From contig NZ_JBHRSS010000003.1 in NCBI RefSeq assembly GCF_042643355.1, positions 496,001-560,000 on the forward strand: a DNA stretch of 64,000 nucleotides, read 5' to 3'. Shown here piece by piece: positions 9,246-17,889 of the stretch. Position 1 is the stretch's first letter. Each line of letters begins with the position of its first letter. Source of the DNA: Salinisphaera aquimarina (lineage in GTDB: Bacteria; Pseudomonadota; Gammaproteobacteria; Nevskiales; Salinisphaeraceae). The notes beneath the pieces were generated by a model. It searched no databases. It had not been told where the DNA came from and saw nothing but the letters and a program-made list of their open reading frames with translations. Both the position numbers and the translations under genes were made by a program.

Positions 9246-9270
9246 ACTATACTGCATGAACTATAATGCC
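9246..9270 (-). promoter_or_regulatory. Candidate BoxR operator upstream of boxC
   Basis: The sequence ACTATACTGCATGA (9246-9259) is followed directly by AACTATAATGCC (9259-9270), so the unit ACTATAnTGC occurs twice in tandem. Closely related copies precede the benzoate-CoA ligase gene. BzdR/BoxR-type regulators are known to recognise TGCA-centred repeats, so this is a plausible operator; binding is inferred, not shown. Confidence 0.45.
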
Positions 9271-9299
9271 CGGTCAATCCAATAATGATTTATATTTCA

Positions 9300-9878
9300 T
9301 TACGCCTTGAGATAGATCCCGGGAAAACCTGCCCCCGGTTGAGCCAGACAGTGATCGATGCCTGCGCGCCACGCGACCACCTCAAGCCCCATATAGCGCG
9401 CAACCGACACCCATTCGAGATGACGGCGGGTTTCCCGGCGCAGGCGCGCTACCGCCGAGGGCCGGCCCATACGGCGCTTGAGCAGCGCATTGGCCGCCTG
9501 GATCAGGCCCTGGACGTAATGGCCCTGGACCGACTCGCTATCCAGCCCTCGCCACAGCGGCTCCCAGGCTTCGTGGGATTCCCACCAGAAGCCGTGATTG
9601 AAGCAGTCCACACCGTAGAGATAGGGCGCACAGTCGGCCCAGTCCGCGGGTGCGCAGCCGCCGATCTCGAACCATGGCGCGCTGTCCACGCTGTGGCCAC
9701 GCGGATCGGCCGTGGGATGAGGATCGCGACCGGGCAGAAAACGATAGGCGGGCAGAGCACGCGCCGAATAACGCACGGCGAAGCCGGGCGCAGACGCCTG
9801 CGCGCCACATCTGAGACTGTCTTGCAGAAGGGGTTGGTCAGGGCCGTTGGCGCGGAACCGGGGCTGCTCGCGGCGCAT
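9300..9878 (-). CDS. DUF309-domain protein
   Basis: A 192-residue protein with the DUF309 core: LYGVDCFNHGFWWESHEAWE at about residues 86-106, followed by WRGLDSES and the VQGLIQAANALLKRR helix. The conserved His, Glu and Trp residues of this core suggest a helical, possibly metal-binding fold, but no reaction is known. The gene is 85 bp after the alpha/beta hydrolase gene and about 100 bp before boxC on the same strand, so it sits inside the benzoate gene group. A role in the pathway is suggested only by location. Confidence 0.8.
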   Translation of the reverse strand: MRREQPRFRANGPDQPLLQDSLRCGAQASAPGFAVRYSARALPAYRFLPGRDPHPTADPRGHSVDSAPWFEIGGCAPADWADCAPYLYGVDCFNHGFWWESHEAWEPLWRGLDSESVQGHYVQGLIQAANALLKRRMGRPSAVARLRRETRRHLEWVSVARYMGLEVVAWRAGIDHCLAQPGAGFPGIYLKA

Positions 9879-9963
9879 GTCGTCGCCCCGCCCTATCGCC
9901 TGCGGCGACAGGTCGGCAGGCCGCGACGACTTCTCCCCTGACCCGTATTACACCCGTCGCTCA

Positions 9964-10767
9964 TCAGCTATCGGCTTCGACAGCCAAGAGGCCATGCCGG
10001 CGGAGAAAGCCACAACTGGCCGCGATCACCGTCTCCGGCTGGTCGCGATAGGCCGCGTGTCCGCAGGGATCGGGCCAGACGCTTTCCACCGGCCCCGCCA
10101 CCTGCGCTTCGATCGCCTCAATCTGGGCCGCCGTGCCGTAGGCGTCCTGGCCGCCCTGCAGCAACAGCGTGGGTATCGCCACGCCGGGCAGAAACACTTC
10201 CAGATTCCAATCCAGAAACCCCGGGTCCAGCCAGGCATCGTTCCAGCCCCAGAACGCGTTATCGACGTTATTGTGGTGGTGCCGCGCCAGACCGTCGCGC
10301 AGCCCGCCTTCGAGATAGGCCGCGCGCGCCTGTTCGATCGCCGCTACGCAGATCGGCTCGTTGAAGACATGTGGCGCCATCAGGATCAGGGCCTGCACGC
10401 GTGGATCCGGCACGCTGCCGGCATTGATCAGGGCGATCGAACCGCCATCGCTGTGACCTACAAGGATGGCTTGCTGCACGCCGGCGGCATCCAGCACCGC
10501 GGGCAGCACCGCCTGGGCCTCGTGGTGCATATAGGTCAACGGCCGCGGCAGCGTCACCGCATCCGAACGCCCGTAGCCGGCACGGCTGTAGACCAGCGCG
10601 CCGCAGCCGGTGGCCTCGACCATGCGCTGCGGAAAATCCTTCCACAGGGCGAGGCAACCCAGCCCCTCGTGGAGAAACACCAGCGTCGGCGCATCCGCCG
10701 GCCCGGGACCCAGCCAGCGTGCTTCCAGCCGATGCCCGTCGGCCTGGAGTTCGAAATTCCGGATCAT
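9964..10767 (-). CDS. Alpha/beta hydrolase of the benzoate cluster
   Basis: A 267-residue alpha/beta hydrolase. The nucleophile elbow GHSDGGS (serine near residue 107), the oxyanion segment FLHEGLG near residue 31 and a C-terminal histidine in DPCGHAAY form the catalytic set. The start overlaps the stop of the benzoate-CoA ligase gene by 4 bp (ATGA), indicating translational coupling. Candidate roles are a lactonase for a misrouted ring-opening intermediate or a thioesterase that recovers CoA from dead-end acyl-CoAs; the sequence does not decide. There is no signal peptide, so it is cytoplasmic. Confidence 0.85.
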   Translation of the reverse strand: MIRNFELQADGHRLEARWLGPGPADAPTLVFLHEGLGCLALWKDFPQRMVEATGCGALVYSRAGYGRSDAVTLPRPLTYMHHEAQAVLPAVLDAAGVQQAILVGHSDGGSIALINAGSVPDPRVQALILMAPHVFNEPICVAAIEQARAAYLEGGLRDGLARHHHNNVDNAFWGWNDAWLDPGFLDWNLEVFLPGVAIPTLLLQGGQDAYGTAAQIEAIEAQVAGPVESVWPDPCGHAAYRDQPETVIAASCGFLRRHGLLAVEADS

Positions 10768-12329
10768 GTGCGTGCTCTGAGCTTGAAGCGTTGTATCTTG
10801 CCGGTGGCGGTTTTCGGCAGTTCGTCGATGAACTCGATCCAGCGCGGGTACTTGACCGGCGTGATCCGGTCCTTGACGAAATGCTGCAGATCCTCGACCA
10901 GCTGCGCATCGCCGTGGCCGCCCTGCTTGAGCACAACGAAAGCCTTGGGCTTGATCAGTTCGTCGTCGGTTTCACAGGGCACGACCGCGGCTTCCAGTAC
11001 CTGATCGTGACCGATCAGGGCCGACTCGACCTCGAACGGCGACACCCACTGGCCGCTGACCTTGAACATGTCGTCGGTACGCCCGCAGTAATGGTAGTAG
11101 CCGTCGTCGTCGCGATAATACTTGTCGCCGGTGCGCGTCCAGCGGCCCTCGAAGGTATCCAGGCTCTTGTCGCGCCGGTTCCAGTACGCCATGCAGGCAG
11201 ACGGGCCGTTGACCAGCAGCTCACCCACCTCGTTCACCGCCACGTCGTGGCCCTGCTCGTCCGCCAGCCGGACCTGATAACCGGGCACCGGCTCGCCCGA
11301 GGTGCCGTAGCGCACTGCCCCGGGGCGATTGCTCAGAAAGATGTGCAGCATCTCGGTGGATCCCACCCCGTCCAGTATCTCGGCGCCGAAACGGGCCTGC
11401 CAGCGCTCGCCCACTTCGCGCGGCAAGGCCTCGCCGGCGGACAGGCAGCGTCGCAGCCGCTGTGAGCCGGTGTCGCGACTATTGGCCTCGTCGGCGAGGA
11501 TCGCCGCATACAGGGTCGGCACCCCGCCGTAGATGGTGGGCTGCTGGCGGCGCATCACGTCCATGACCGCCTCCGGGGTCGGGCGACCGGCCAGATAGAC
11601 CGCGGTCGCCCCCACCGCAAACGGAAAGGTCATGCCGTTGCCCAGCCCGTAGGCGAAGAACAGCTTCGCCGCCGAGAAGATCACGTCGTCGGGCTCGATA
11701 CCAAGTACACCGCGCGCATACAACTCGGCGGTCGCGCCCAGATGGCGATGCAGATGCAGGACGCCCTTGGGCGTGCCGGTCGAGCCCGAGGAATACAGCC
11801 AGAAGGCGACATCGTCCGCGGTGGTGGGCGCCGCCTCCAGCGCCGGTTCGGCCGCCGCCATCAGATCCGAGAGGGTATGCTCGCCGGCGCCCGGCGTGCC
11901 GTCCACGACCAGGGTGTCCAGACATCGCTGGCCCGCCAGAGCCGGGCGTACTTCGGTCAGCAAGGACTCGCTGACGATCACGACCTGGGCCCGACTGTCG
12001 GCCAGAATGCTGCTGTAGTCATGGGTATGCAGCAAGGTGTTGAGCGGAATCGGGATGATGCCCGCCTTGATCGCACCCCAGAACACCGCCGGAAACAGCA
12101 CGCTGTCCTGCATGATCATCGCCACCCGCGACTCCTGCCGCAGCCCCAGCCCGCGCAGGGCGTTGCCGGCGCAATTGACCTGTTCGAGCAACCCGGCATA
12201 GGTCGTCGCGCCGTAATCATCGATCACCGCCACCCGCTCGCCGCGACCCTCCTGCACGTGGCGGTCGATGAAGGCGACTGCGGCATTGAAGTCGCGGGGC
12301 GCATACACGCCCGGGCCCAGCTCTGGCAT
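10764..12329 (-). CDS. bclA: Benzoate-CoA ligase
   Basis: Adenylate-forming ligase that converts benzoate, ATP and CoA to benzoyl-CoA, the entry step of the box route. The 521-residue product has the AMP-binding motif YSSGSTGTPKG at residues 179-189, the YRTGDKY-like element near the hinge (WTRTGDKYYRDDDGYY), and the catalytic lysine K511 in TATGK. The family assignment to benzoate rather than 4-coumarate ligases rests on overall similarity and on the neighbouring boxCBA and boxR. GAGGAG precedes the ATG. The promoter region carries two copies of TGCACTATA. Confidence 0.93.
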   Translation of the reverse strand: MPELGPGVYAPRDFNAAVAFIDRHVQEGRGERVAVIDDYGATTYAGLLEQVNCAGNALRGLGLRQESRVAMIMQDSVLFPAVFWGAIKAGIIPIPLNTLLHTHDYSSILADSRAQVVIVSESLLTEVRPALAGQRCLDTLVVDGTPGAGEHTLSDLMAAAEPALEAAPTTADDVAFWLYSSGSTGTPKGVLHLHRHLGATAELYARGVLGIEPDDVIFSAAKLFFAYGLGNGMTFPFAVGATAVYLAGRPTPEAVMDVMRRQQPTIYGGVPTLYAAILADEANSRDTGSQRLRRCLSAGEALPREVGERWQARFGAEILDGVGSTEMLHIFLSNRPGAVRYGTSGEPVPGYQVRLADEQGHDVAVNEVGELLVNGPSACMAYWNRRDKSLDTFEGRWTRTGDKYYRDDDGYYHYCGRTDDMFKVSGQWVSPFEVESALIGHDQVLEAAVVPCETDDELIKPKAFVVLKQGGHGDAQLVEDLQHFVKDRITPVKYPRWIEFIDELPKTATGKIQRFKLRART

Positions 12330-12523
12330 CTTCTTCTCCTCGGGTCTTCGTTTTTTATTCTGTGGCGTTACGCATTCCGCCGACTACCCGCCACAGATGT
12401 CTTCGCACAAGACGGATCCGCACCGGCCCAGCAACCGACGCCGCCTGCTGTCAGGCGTTCCTGCGCCACCGTCCTACAAATCTTTGAAGCCGGTCTTCAG
12501 TGCAAACAGAACGTGAGCGACAC

Positions 12524-12582
12524 TGCACTATAAAACTCGCGCACGACGAACAGCAGCAGGATTTATGCACTATATTGCATTA
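12524..12582 (-). promoter_or_regulatory. Candidate BoxR operators upstream of benzoate-CoA ligase
   Basis: TGCACTATA occurs at 12524-12532 and again at 12566-12574, 42 bp apart (four helical turns). The second extends to TGCACTATATTGCAT (12566-12580). The motif matches the one before boxC, read as CACTAT plus TGCA. The spacing of an integral number of turns would suit a dimeric or looping repressor such as BoxR. Transcription start is not clear from the sequence. Confidence 0.5.
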
Positions 12583-13117
12583 ACGCTAACCAATGCTGAC
12601 TCCGAACGCAATCGGTTAGGGCGAAAAAGTCCTGAACGCGGACATGCTGCGCCATGAGCAACGGGACGCGGCGTGAACAGCGGGTCGGGCCACGGGAAGG
12701 CAAACGGCCTATCTCGCGCTTGTGGATCAACCGTCGCGGGGTATCCGAGCGCAGGCGGATGCCTCGCCCGCCGTCTTCCCGGGCCTCCTACGCTGCGCTA
12801 CCCTTTTACCGGAAGACCTTTTATCCCGACGGACAACGCTGCGGATTCCCCACTCGATCTGCAGGGCGCATCGGATCGAGGGGCGGGATGCGCTACCGCA
12901 GGCTATTCGTGGTTAGATGCAGCGATGCGGGAACAACCGATTAATAGCGCGCCCTGCAGCGTGCCTGCGGTGGTCGCCAGATGGTCGCCATAGCGGCCGG
13001 CGCCACGAAGCAGTGCGACTTCATTCGCGCGCTCGAAAGCTTGGCCGCTGACGTCGGCGTGTTACCAACGCATCGCGCGATCTGTCCCAGAGCCTGTTCG
13101 CGGTCGGCCGGGCGCCG
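12583..13117. other. Intergenic stretch without recognisable gene
   Basis: Several short overlapping plus-strand frames of 60-106 codons are open here, but none has a ribosome site, coherent codon use or a familiar motif. It separates the benzoate cluster from the amidase. It may be decayed coding sequence; no source could be identified. Confidence 0.4.
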
Positions 13118-14584
13118 CTATCGCCACTCGGGCGTCTTGGCTAGCACGTCGTCCGCCGCCTGCTCGTAGGCCGCAGCCAGCCTCAACACGGCAAGATCCG
13201 CCCGATGCGGGCCGATCAGCTGCACGCCCATGGCGCGGCCGCGCGCATCGAAACCGGCGGGCACGTTCATCGCGGGCACACCCGCCAGCGACGCGCCGAT
13301 GACGACTTCCATCCAGCGGTGATAGGTGTCCATCGCATGACCGGCGATCTCGGTGGGCCAGTGCGTGGCGGCATCGAAAGCGAACACCTGGGCGCTGGGC
13401 ATGGCCAGCACGTCGAAGCGGTCGAAGCAGCGTCGCAGGGCCTGATACCAGGCGCTGCGCTCGACGTTGGCATGGTGGATATCCAGCGCGCTCAGCGCCA
13501 GGCCGTGCTCGATCTCCCAGCAGGCTTCGGGTTTGAGCCGGCCTCGCGTATCCGGATTGGCGTGTAGGGGTGCCAGCTTGCCGGCCACCGCCCAGTGACG
13601 CAGCGTGTTCCAGCAGCGCCACAGCCGGGCCGGGTCGAAGTCTGGTGTCATCGGCGCGACAACGCAGCCGATCGTCTCCAGCCGCCGCAGCGCCTGTTCG
13701 CAGACGTCGAGCACGCCGTCTTCCATCGGCAGATAACCCTGCCAGTCACCGATCCAGCCGATACGCAGACCCTGCGTGTCGCCACGCGGGTCGGTGGCGA
13801 ATCGGGCGGGATCCTCGGCAATCGATAAAGGTGCACTGGCGTCCGGGCCGGCCTGGGTGGCGAGCAGTTGGGCGACATCGGCCACGCTGCGGCCCATCGG
13901 CCCTTCGGTGCCCAACTGCTGGCCGAATACATCCGGCACCGGCGCCTGTGGCACCCGCCCGAACGAGGGCCGCAAACCGAACAGATTGTTGAACGCCGCC
14001 GGGTTACGCAGCGAGCCCATCATGTCGCTGCCGTCGGCGACCGGCAGCATGCGCATGGCCAGAGCTGCGGCCGCGCCACCGCTGGAACCGCCGGCGGTCA
14101 GCGCATGATCGTAGGCATTGCGGGTGGCGCCGAACAGCGGGTTATAGGTTTGTGAACCCAGCCCGAACTCCGGCGTATTGGTCTTGCCGATGATGATCGC
14201 ACCGGCCGTCTTCATGCGTTCGACCATCAGCCCGTCCCTGGACGGTATCTGGTCGGCGAACAGCGGTGAGCCGAAGGTGGTGGCGATACCCGCGGTGGGC
14301 GAAAGGTCCTTGATCGCCTGCGGAATGCCGTGCAGCCAGCCACGATAGTCGCCACGCGCCAACTCACGGTCGCAGGCATCGGCTTCGGCGAGCAGGACAT
14401 CAGGATCGCGTCGCGAAACAATGGCATTCACGCGAGGATTGACCCTGTCGATATGCGCAAGATACGCGGTCATCACCTCACGACAGGATATCGTCCGGGC
14501 CCCGATCATCCCGGACAGCGCCACGGCGCCGAGCGCCACAATCTCTTCCTGCGCGACCGCGCGCTGCGATGCGTTATCGGACAA
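13118..14584 (-). CDS. Amidase signature family protein
   Basis: Amidase with a Ser-cisSer-Lys triad, hydrolysing an amide bond. The catalytic lysine is in IPQAIKDLSPTAGI and the signature serines are in TAGGSSGGAAAALA; 488 residues from the proposed start. The frame is open to 14737, yet the first 51 codons are arginine-rich and unlike the family; a TTG at 14584 has GAGG six bases upstream and gives an N-terminus (LSDNASQRAVAQEEIVALGA) appropriate for the family. No signal peptide is apparent. It lies 168 bp downstream of the sulfatase in the amine dehydrogenase gene group and could release an aromatic acid or amine from an amide, but the substrate is unknown. Confidence 0.85.
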   Translation of the reverse strand: MSDNASQRAVAQEEIVALGAVALSGMIGARTISCREVMTAYLAHIDRVNPRVNAIVSRRDPDVLLAEADACDRELARGDYRGWLHGIPQAIKDLSPTAGIATTFGSPLFADQIPSRDGLMVERMKTAGAIIIGKTNTPEFGLGSQTYNPLFGATRNAYDHALTAGGSSGGAAAALAMRMLPVADGSDMMGSLRNPAAFNNLFGLRPSFGRVPQAPVPDVFGQQLGTEGPMGRSVADVAQLLATQAGPDASAPLSIAEDPARFATDPRGDTQGLRIGWIGDWQGYLPMEDGVLDVCEQALRRLETIGCVVAPMTPDFDPARLWRCWNTLRHWAVAGKLAPLHANPDTRGRLKPEACWEIEHGLALSALDIHHANVERSAWYQALRRCFDRFDVLAMPSAQVFAFDAATHWPTEIAGHAMDTYHRWMEVVIGASLAGVPAMNVPAGFDARGRAMGVQLIGPHRADLAVLRLAAAYEQAADDVLAKTPEWR

Positions 14585-14752
14585 ACCAATCCTCACCCGG
14601 TACAACAGACCCCGAGTATGACCGCTCGCGATTCGCCGCCGCAAAACCACCGCCCGCTGACATCCGCGGCTGCGCGCCGGCCCACGGCCGAATAGGCGGC
14701 AAGTTCGGAATCGCGAGGATGCGCGCGTGGATAGCACGGACCGTGGCTCCGT

Positions 14753-16327
14753 TTACTGGTGGTCTGCGAACGGTGCCACGGTCCGGGTCTCCAGGTGCCA
14801 ATCTCGACCGAATCGGGCCTTGAACTTGTCCGGATAGGACAAGGTGCCTTTCGCCGTTCCGCCGTGCCAGAGGTCATAGGCGGGATTGCTGTATTCCTTG
14901 TAGAACGCGTCCATCCGCTGCGAGAGATCGCTGACCACATCCTGATAGTCGGCCTCCTTCGCCAGATCCTGGGTCTGATCGGGATCGCGGTTCATGTCGT
15001 ACAGACGATCGTCGCCAAACTCGGCGTCCATGCGCTTCCAGTACGCGAACCGATCAGTGCGAATGCCCCGGGTCTCGGTCTGTTCGTAAAAGATCGCGTC
15101 ATGCAGCGCGCCGCCGTGCCCGTTGTCCAGCATGTCCTCGAAGCTCTTGCCCGGCGACGCCGGCAGGTCCTGCTGTATCCCGGCCAGGGCCAGGATCGTC
15201 ACCGGGATGTCGTACTGGCCGATCAGCGCATCGACGACCTTGCCCTTTGCGGCGCCGGGCTTTCTGACGATGAGCGGAACGTGCAGCGCGGTTTCATGCA
15301 GGGTCGACGGCTCGCTCAGGATCGTGTGGGTCCAGAGCCCGTGCTGGCCGTAGTAGACGCCCTGATCCGAGGTGTAGATGACAATGGTGTGGTCCTGCAG
15401 CCCGCTTTCCCCCAGCGCATCGAGCACGCGCCCGACGTTGGCATCGACATGGGTGTTCTGCGACGCCATGTTGGCGATCGTCTGCTGCGAGCCGGCCATC
15501 TTGCTCAAGACCACCCGCAGGATGCGGTCGAGGAAACTCAGCTTCTCGTCGCCCGCGGAGTCGAGTATCTGGTCGATATAGTTCTGGCTGATCGCTTCAC
15601 GCGGGAAGGATGTCAGGGGTTGCTTCTCGTAGTACGAATAGAACTTGTTGCGGGCCGGGCCCATGTTCGTGGGCGGATTCATGTACGGACCGCTGAACGA
15701 CAACTCCATGAAGAACGGCTTGTCGGTGTTGGCGTGGTCGCGCAGATAGGCGGCCGCTTTCTTGCCCAGAAAATCGTCGACGTGCTGCCCGGTGACGCGA
15801 TACTGGCGGTCATTGTCGATGATGTTCTTGTCCCAGAAATCCAGCGTGTGGCCATGCTCGAAGGTGACCCAGTAGTCGTAGCCCAATTGTGGCTTCCAGG
15901 GCTGGCCGATATGCCATTTGCCGATCATCGCCGTGCTGTATCCATTCTCCTTCAAGGTATAGGGAATGGTGCGAAACTCGGAGACAGCGGACCAGTCGGG
16001 CGGCAACGTCGTCATCTGGGCATCGTTGAGCCAGTCGTGCAGACCGTGCTGGTCGGGCATCAAGCCGGTCAGCAGCGTCGCGCGGGTCGGCGAACACATG
16101 CCGTTGGCCGCGAATGCCCGGGTGAAGCGGGTGCCCTGTGTCGCCAGCTGGTCGATGTTCGGCGTGAGAATATCCGGGTTGCCGTAGCTGCCGAGCAGCC
16201 CGGCCGACTGATTGTCGGCAACGATGAGCAGGATATTGGGTTTGTCCCGGGCGGCCTCAGCGGCGTTGGCAGCCACGGTGCCGACAAGTAGAAGAACCAG
16301 ACAGGCAGCCACTACTCCGTATCTCAT
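14753..16327 (-). CDS. Periplasmic sulfatase (type I, formylglycine-dependent)
   Basis: Arylsulfatase-family hydrolase of 524 residues with a clear signal peptide (MRYGVVAACLVLLLVGTVAANA). The modification motif is C78-S-P-T-R82 followed by ATLLTG, in which C78 would be converted to formylglycine. The first metal-site pair is D38-N39 instead of the usual Asp-Asp. GKWHIG and the FEHGH region provide further active-site residues. No formylglycine-generating enzyme gene is in the window. It lies between the porin and amidase genes on the same strand, downstream of the amine dehydrogenase genes, which suggests that a sulfated aromatic amine could be desulfated before oxidation; this is inference. 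Confidence 0.9.
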   Translation of the reverse strand: MRYGVVAACLVLLLVGTVAANAAEAARDKPNILLIVADNQSAGLLGSYGNPDILTPNIDQLATQGTRFTRAFAANGMCSPTRATLLTGLMPDQHGLHDWLNDAQMTTLPPDWSAVSEFRTIPYTLKENGYSTAMIGKWHIGQPWKPQLGYDYWVTFEHGHTLDFWDKNIIDNDRQYRVTGQHVDDFLGKKAAAYLRDHANTDKPFFMELSFSGPYMNPPTNMGPARNKFYSYYEKQPLTSFPREAISQNYIDQILDSAGDEKLSFLDRILRVVLSKMAGSQQTIANMASQNTHVDANVGRVLDALGESGLQDHTIVIYTSDQGVYYGQHGLWTHTILSEPSTLHETALHVPLIVRKPGAAKGKVVDALIGQYDIPVTILALAGIQQDLPASPGKSFEDMLDNGHGGALHDAIFYEQTETRGIRTDRFAYWKRMDAEFGDDRLYDMNRDPDQTQDLAKEADYQDVVSDLSQRMDAFYKEYSNPAYDLWHGGTAKGTLSYPDKFKARFGRDWHLETRTVAPFADHQ

Positions 16328-16461
16328 TTCTCAAACCTCTCATGTCGTGTCCGGCTCCCGCCGATCGCTACGCACGCACGCTGATGAAGAAAGACCGTCC
16401 CTTTTTAATTCGCCCTGCGCCGCCGCTCGCATCGGCGACTGTGTCCCGGCCACCCGGCCGC

Positions 16462-17832
16462 TCAGAAATTGATGATCGCAATCACCTGCGAATAGATATT
16501 GGTGTCGTTGTCGCCGATCTGGGTGCCGCCCTGGGAAGCGGACTTGTCGGGCGTGTAGAAGCCGACCAGCGGGCTCAGCACCAGATGCTCGTTGACGACC
16601 CACTGGGCATAGAGATCGAACTCGTTGCCGTCGAGAAAGCCCTGGCCGGCGTCGTCGAAGTCGAAGAACAGCGCGCCGAGTTCGACGGTTTCCGAAGGCG
16701 CCAGCGCCAGGCCCACATGCTGGACGTCGGTATCGCTGTTGAAGGGCCCGGCATAGTTGGCGGCCACCTCGCCCTGGAACCAGGTGCCGTAGCCGCGATT
16801 GAAGCCGAAGAACAGCGGGTCGAAGCCGTCCGAGAACGTCGAATAGCGATAAGTCAGCTTGGGCGACCAGGGCACGGCGGCAAAGGTCCAGCCGGCTTCC
16901 CCGTACCAGGCATGGTCGTCGCCGTCGCCGACATAGTTGTCGCCGTTGTCCTGGTCGACGTATTCAGCCGACAGGAACAGGTTCTCCACGCCCAGGCTGC
17001 CGTTGGCGCGCACGGCCAGCGTTTCCTGACCGTCGCGGTGCTGGTAGCCGAGGAATTCGGCCGATTCGTCGTCGACGTCGAGGCCCTTGAGATAGGTCAG
17101 CCCGACCGTGCCGTAGGTGGCGTCGCGATATTCCAGATTGGCGCCGGCCAGTTCCATCTCGGCCTGGGCCTTGTTGTCGGAATCCAGCCAGAAGCCGTCG
17201 ATATGAACGCCGGTATCACCGCCAATCCGAAGAATGGCGGTCTGATCGAAGGCCTTGCGGGCGGCGAGCCAATAGGCGCCACCGCGGCTCAGGCCGTTCG
17301 GCGCGATGCCGGCGTCGGCGAGCGGCTCGAAGCCTTCGCCGAAGTTGAGCGAATCGCCGTTGACGAGAAAACCGTCGCCGATGGTGAAGCTCTGGCTGCC
17401 GAAGGACAGATCGATGCCGTCCTCGCCCAGCCAGGGCACGAGATCGCCCGAGCGCCAGCCGATATAGGCGTCCTCGACCTGGGTGTCCTCTTCCTTGCCG
17501 GTGCTAAAGCCACCGGCGTCGCCGTCGCCGCGGGTGGCGGAGCTGAGCAGGTTGAACGCACCGTAGACGCTGCCCGCGCCGTCGAAGGCATGCGCCGCGC
17601 TCAAACCGTACTTGGCATAGCCCTCCTGCCATGTGGGACTCGCGTCTTCTGTACGCAACACCTGCGCATAGGCCTTCTGACTGTTGAACACGCCGAGTGC
17701 GACTTCGATATCCAGATTGATGACCGAGGCGCCGTCGTCATACAGCTGATAGGCACCCGCCTGGGTAGTGGCACACAGCGCAGTCGCGGCGATGCTGGCA
17801 CGCACGGCGCCCCGCAGTGAAATGATGGACAT
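16462..17832 (-). CDS. Putative outer-membrane porin
   Basis: A 456-residue protein with a signal peptide (MSIISLRGAVRASIAATALC, cleavage after QAGA) and a terminal phenylalanine after alternating hydrophobic strands, as in outer-membrane beta-barrels. Features such as YIGWRSGDLVPWL, LTYLKGL and YRYSTFSDG resemble porins of the alginate-export-like group, but a firm family cannot be stated. The ATG at 17832 is preferred over an upstream frame start at 17877 because it begins the signal peptide and has GGGGGAA upstream. It probably admits the substrate of the periplasmic enzymes encoded next to it. The gap to the cytochrome gene is 57 bp. Confidence 0.8.
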   Translation of the reverse strand: MSIISLRGAVRASIAATALCATTQAGAYQLYDDGASVINLDIEVALGVFNSQKAYAQVLRTEDASPTWQEGYAKYGLSAAHAFDGAGSVYGAFNLLSSATRGDGDAGGFSTGKEEDTQVEDAYIGWRSGDLVPWLGEDGIDLSFGSQSFTIGDGFLVNGDSLNFGEGFEPLADAGIAPNGLSRGGAYWLAARKAFDQTAILRIGGDTGVHIDGFWLDSDNKAQAEMELAGANLEYRDATYGTVGLTYLKGLDVDDESAEFLGYQHRDGQETLAVRANGSLGVENLFLSAEYVDQDNGDNYVGDGDDHAWYGEAGWTFAAVPWSPKLTYRYSTFSDGFDPLFFGFNRGYGTWFQGEVAANYAGPFNSDTDVQHVGLALAPSETVELGALFFDFDDAGQGFLDGNEFDLYAQWVVNEHLVLSPLVGFYTPDKSASQGGTQIGDNDTNIYSQVIAIINF

Positions 17833-17889
17833 GATTTCCCCCTGAGTTATGAATGCCGGACGTGCTTCACAGCGCACGCCCGACGGTGG

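Noticed and set aside
12654..12993. Three overlapping plus-strand frames of 64-106 codons
   Set aside because: No ribosome site, no motif, and inconsistent codon bias.
14759..17820. Plus-strand frames of 510 and 492 codons opposite the sulfatase and porin
   Set aside because: Antisense of genes with signal peptides and motifs; typical of high-GC DNA.
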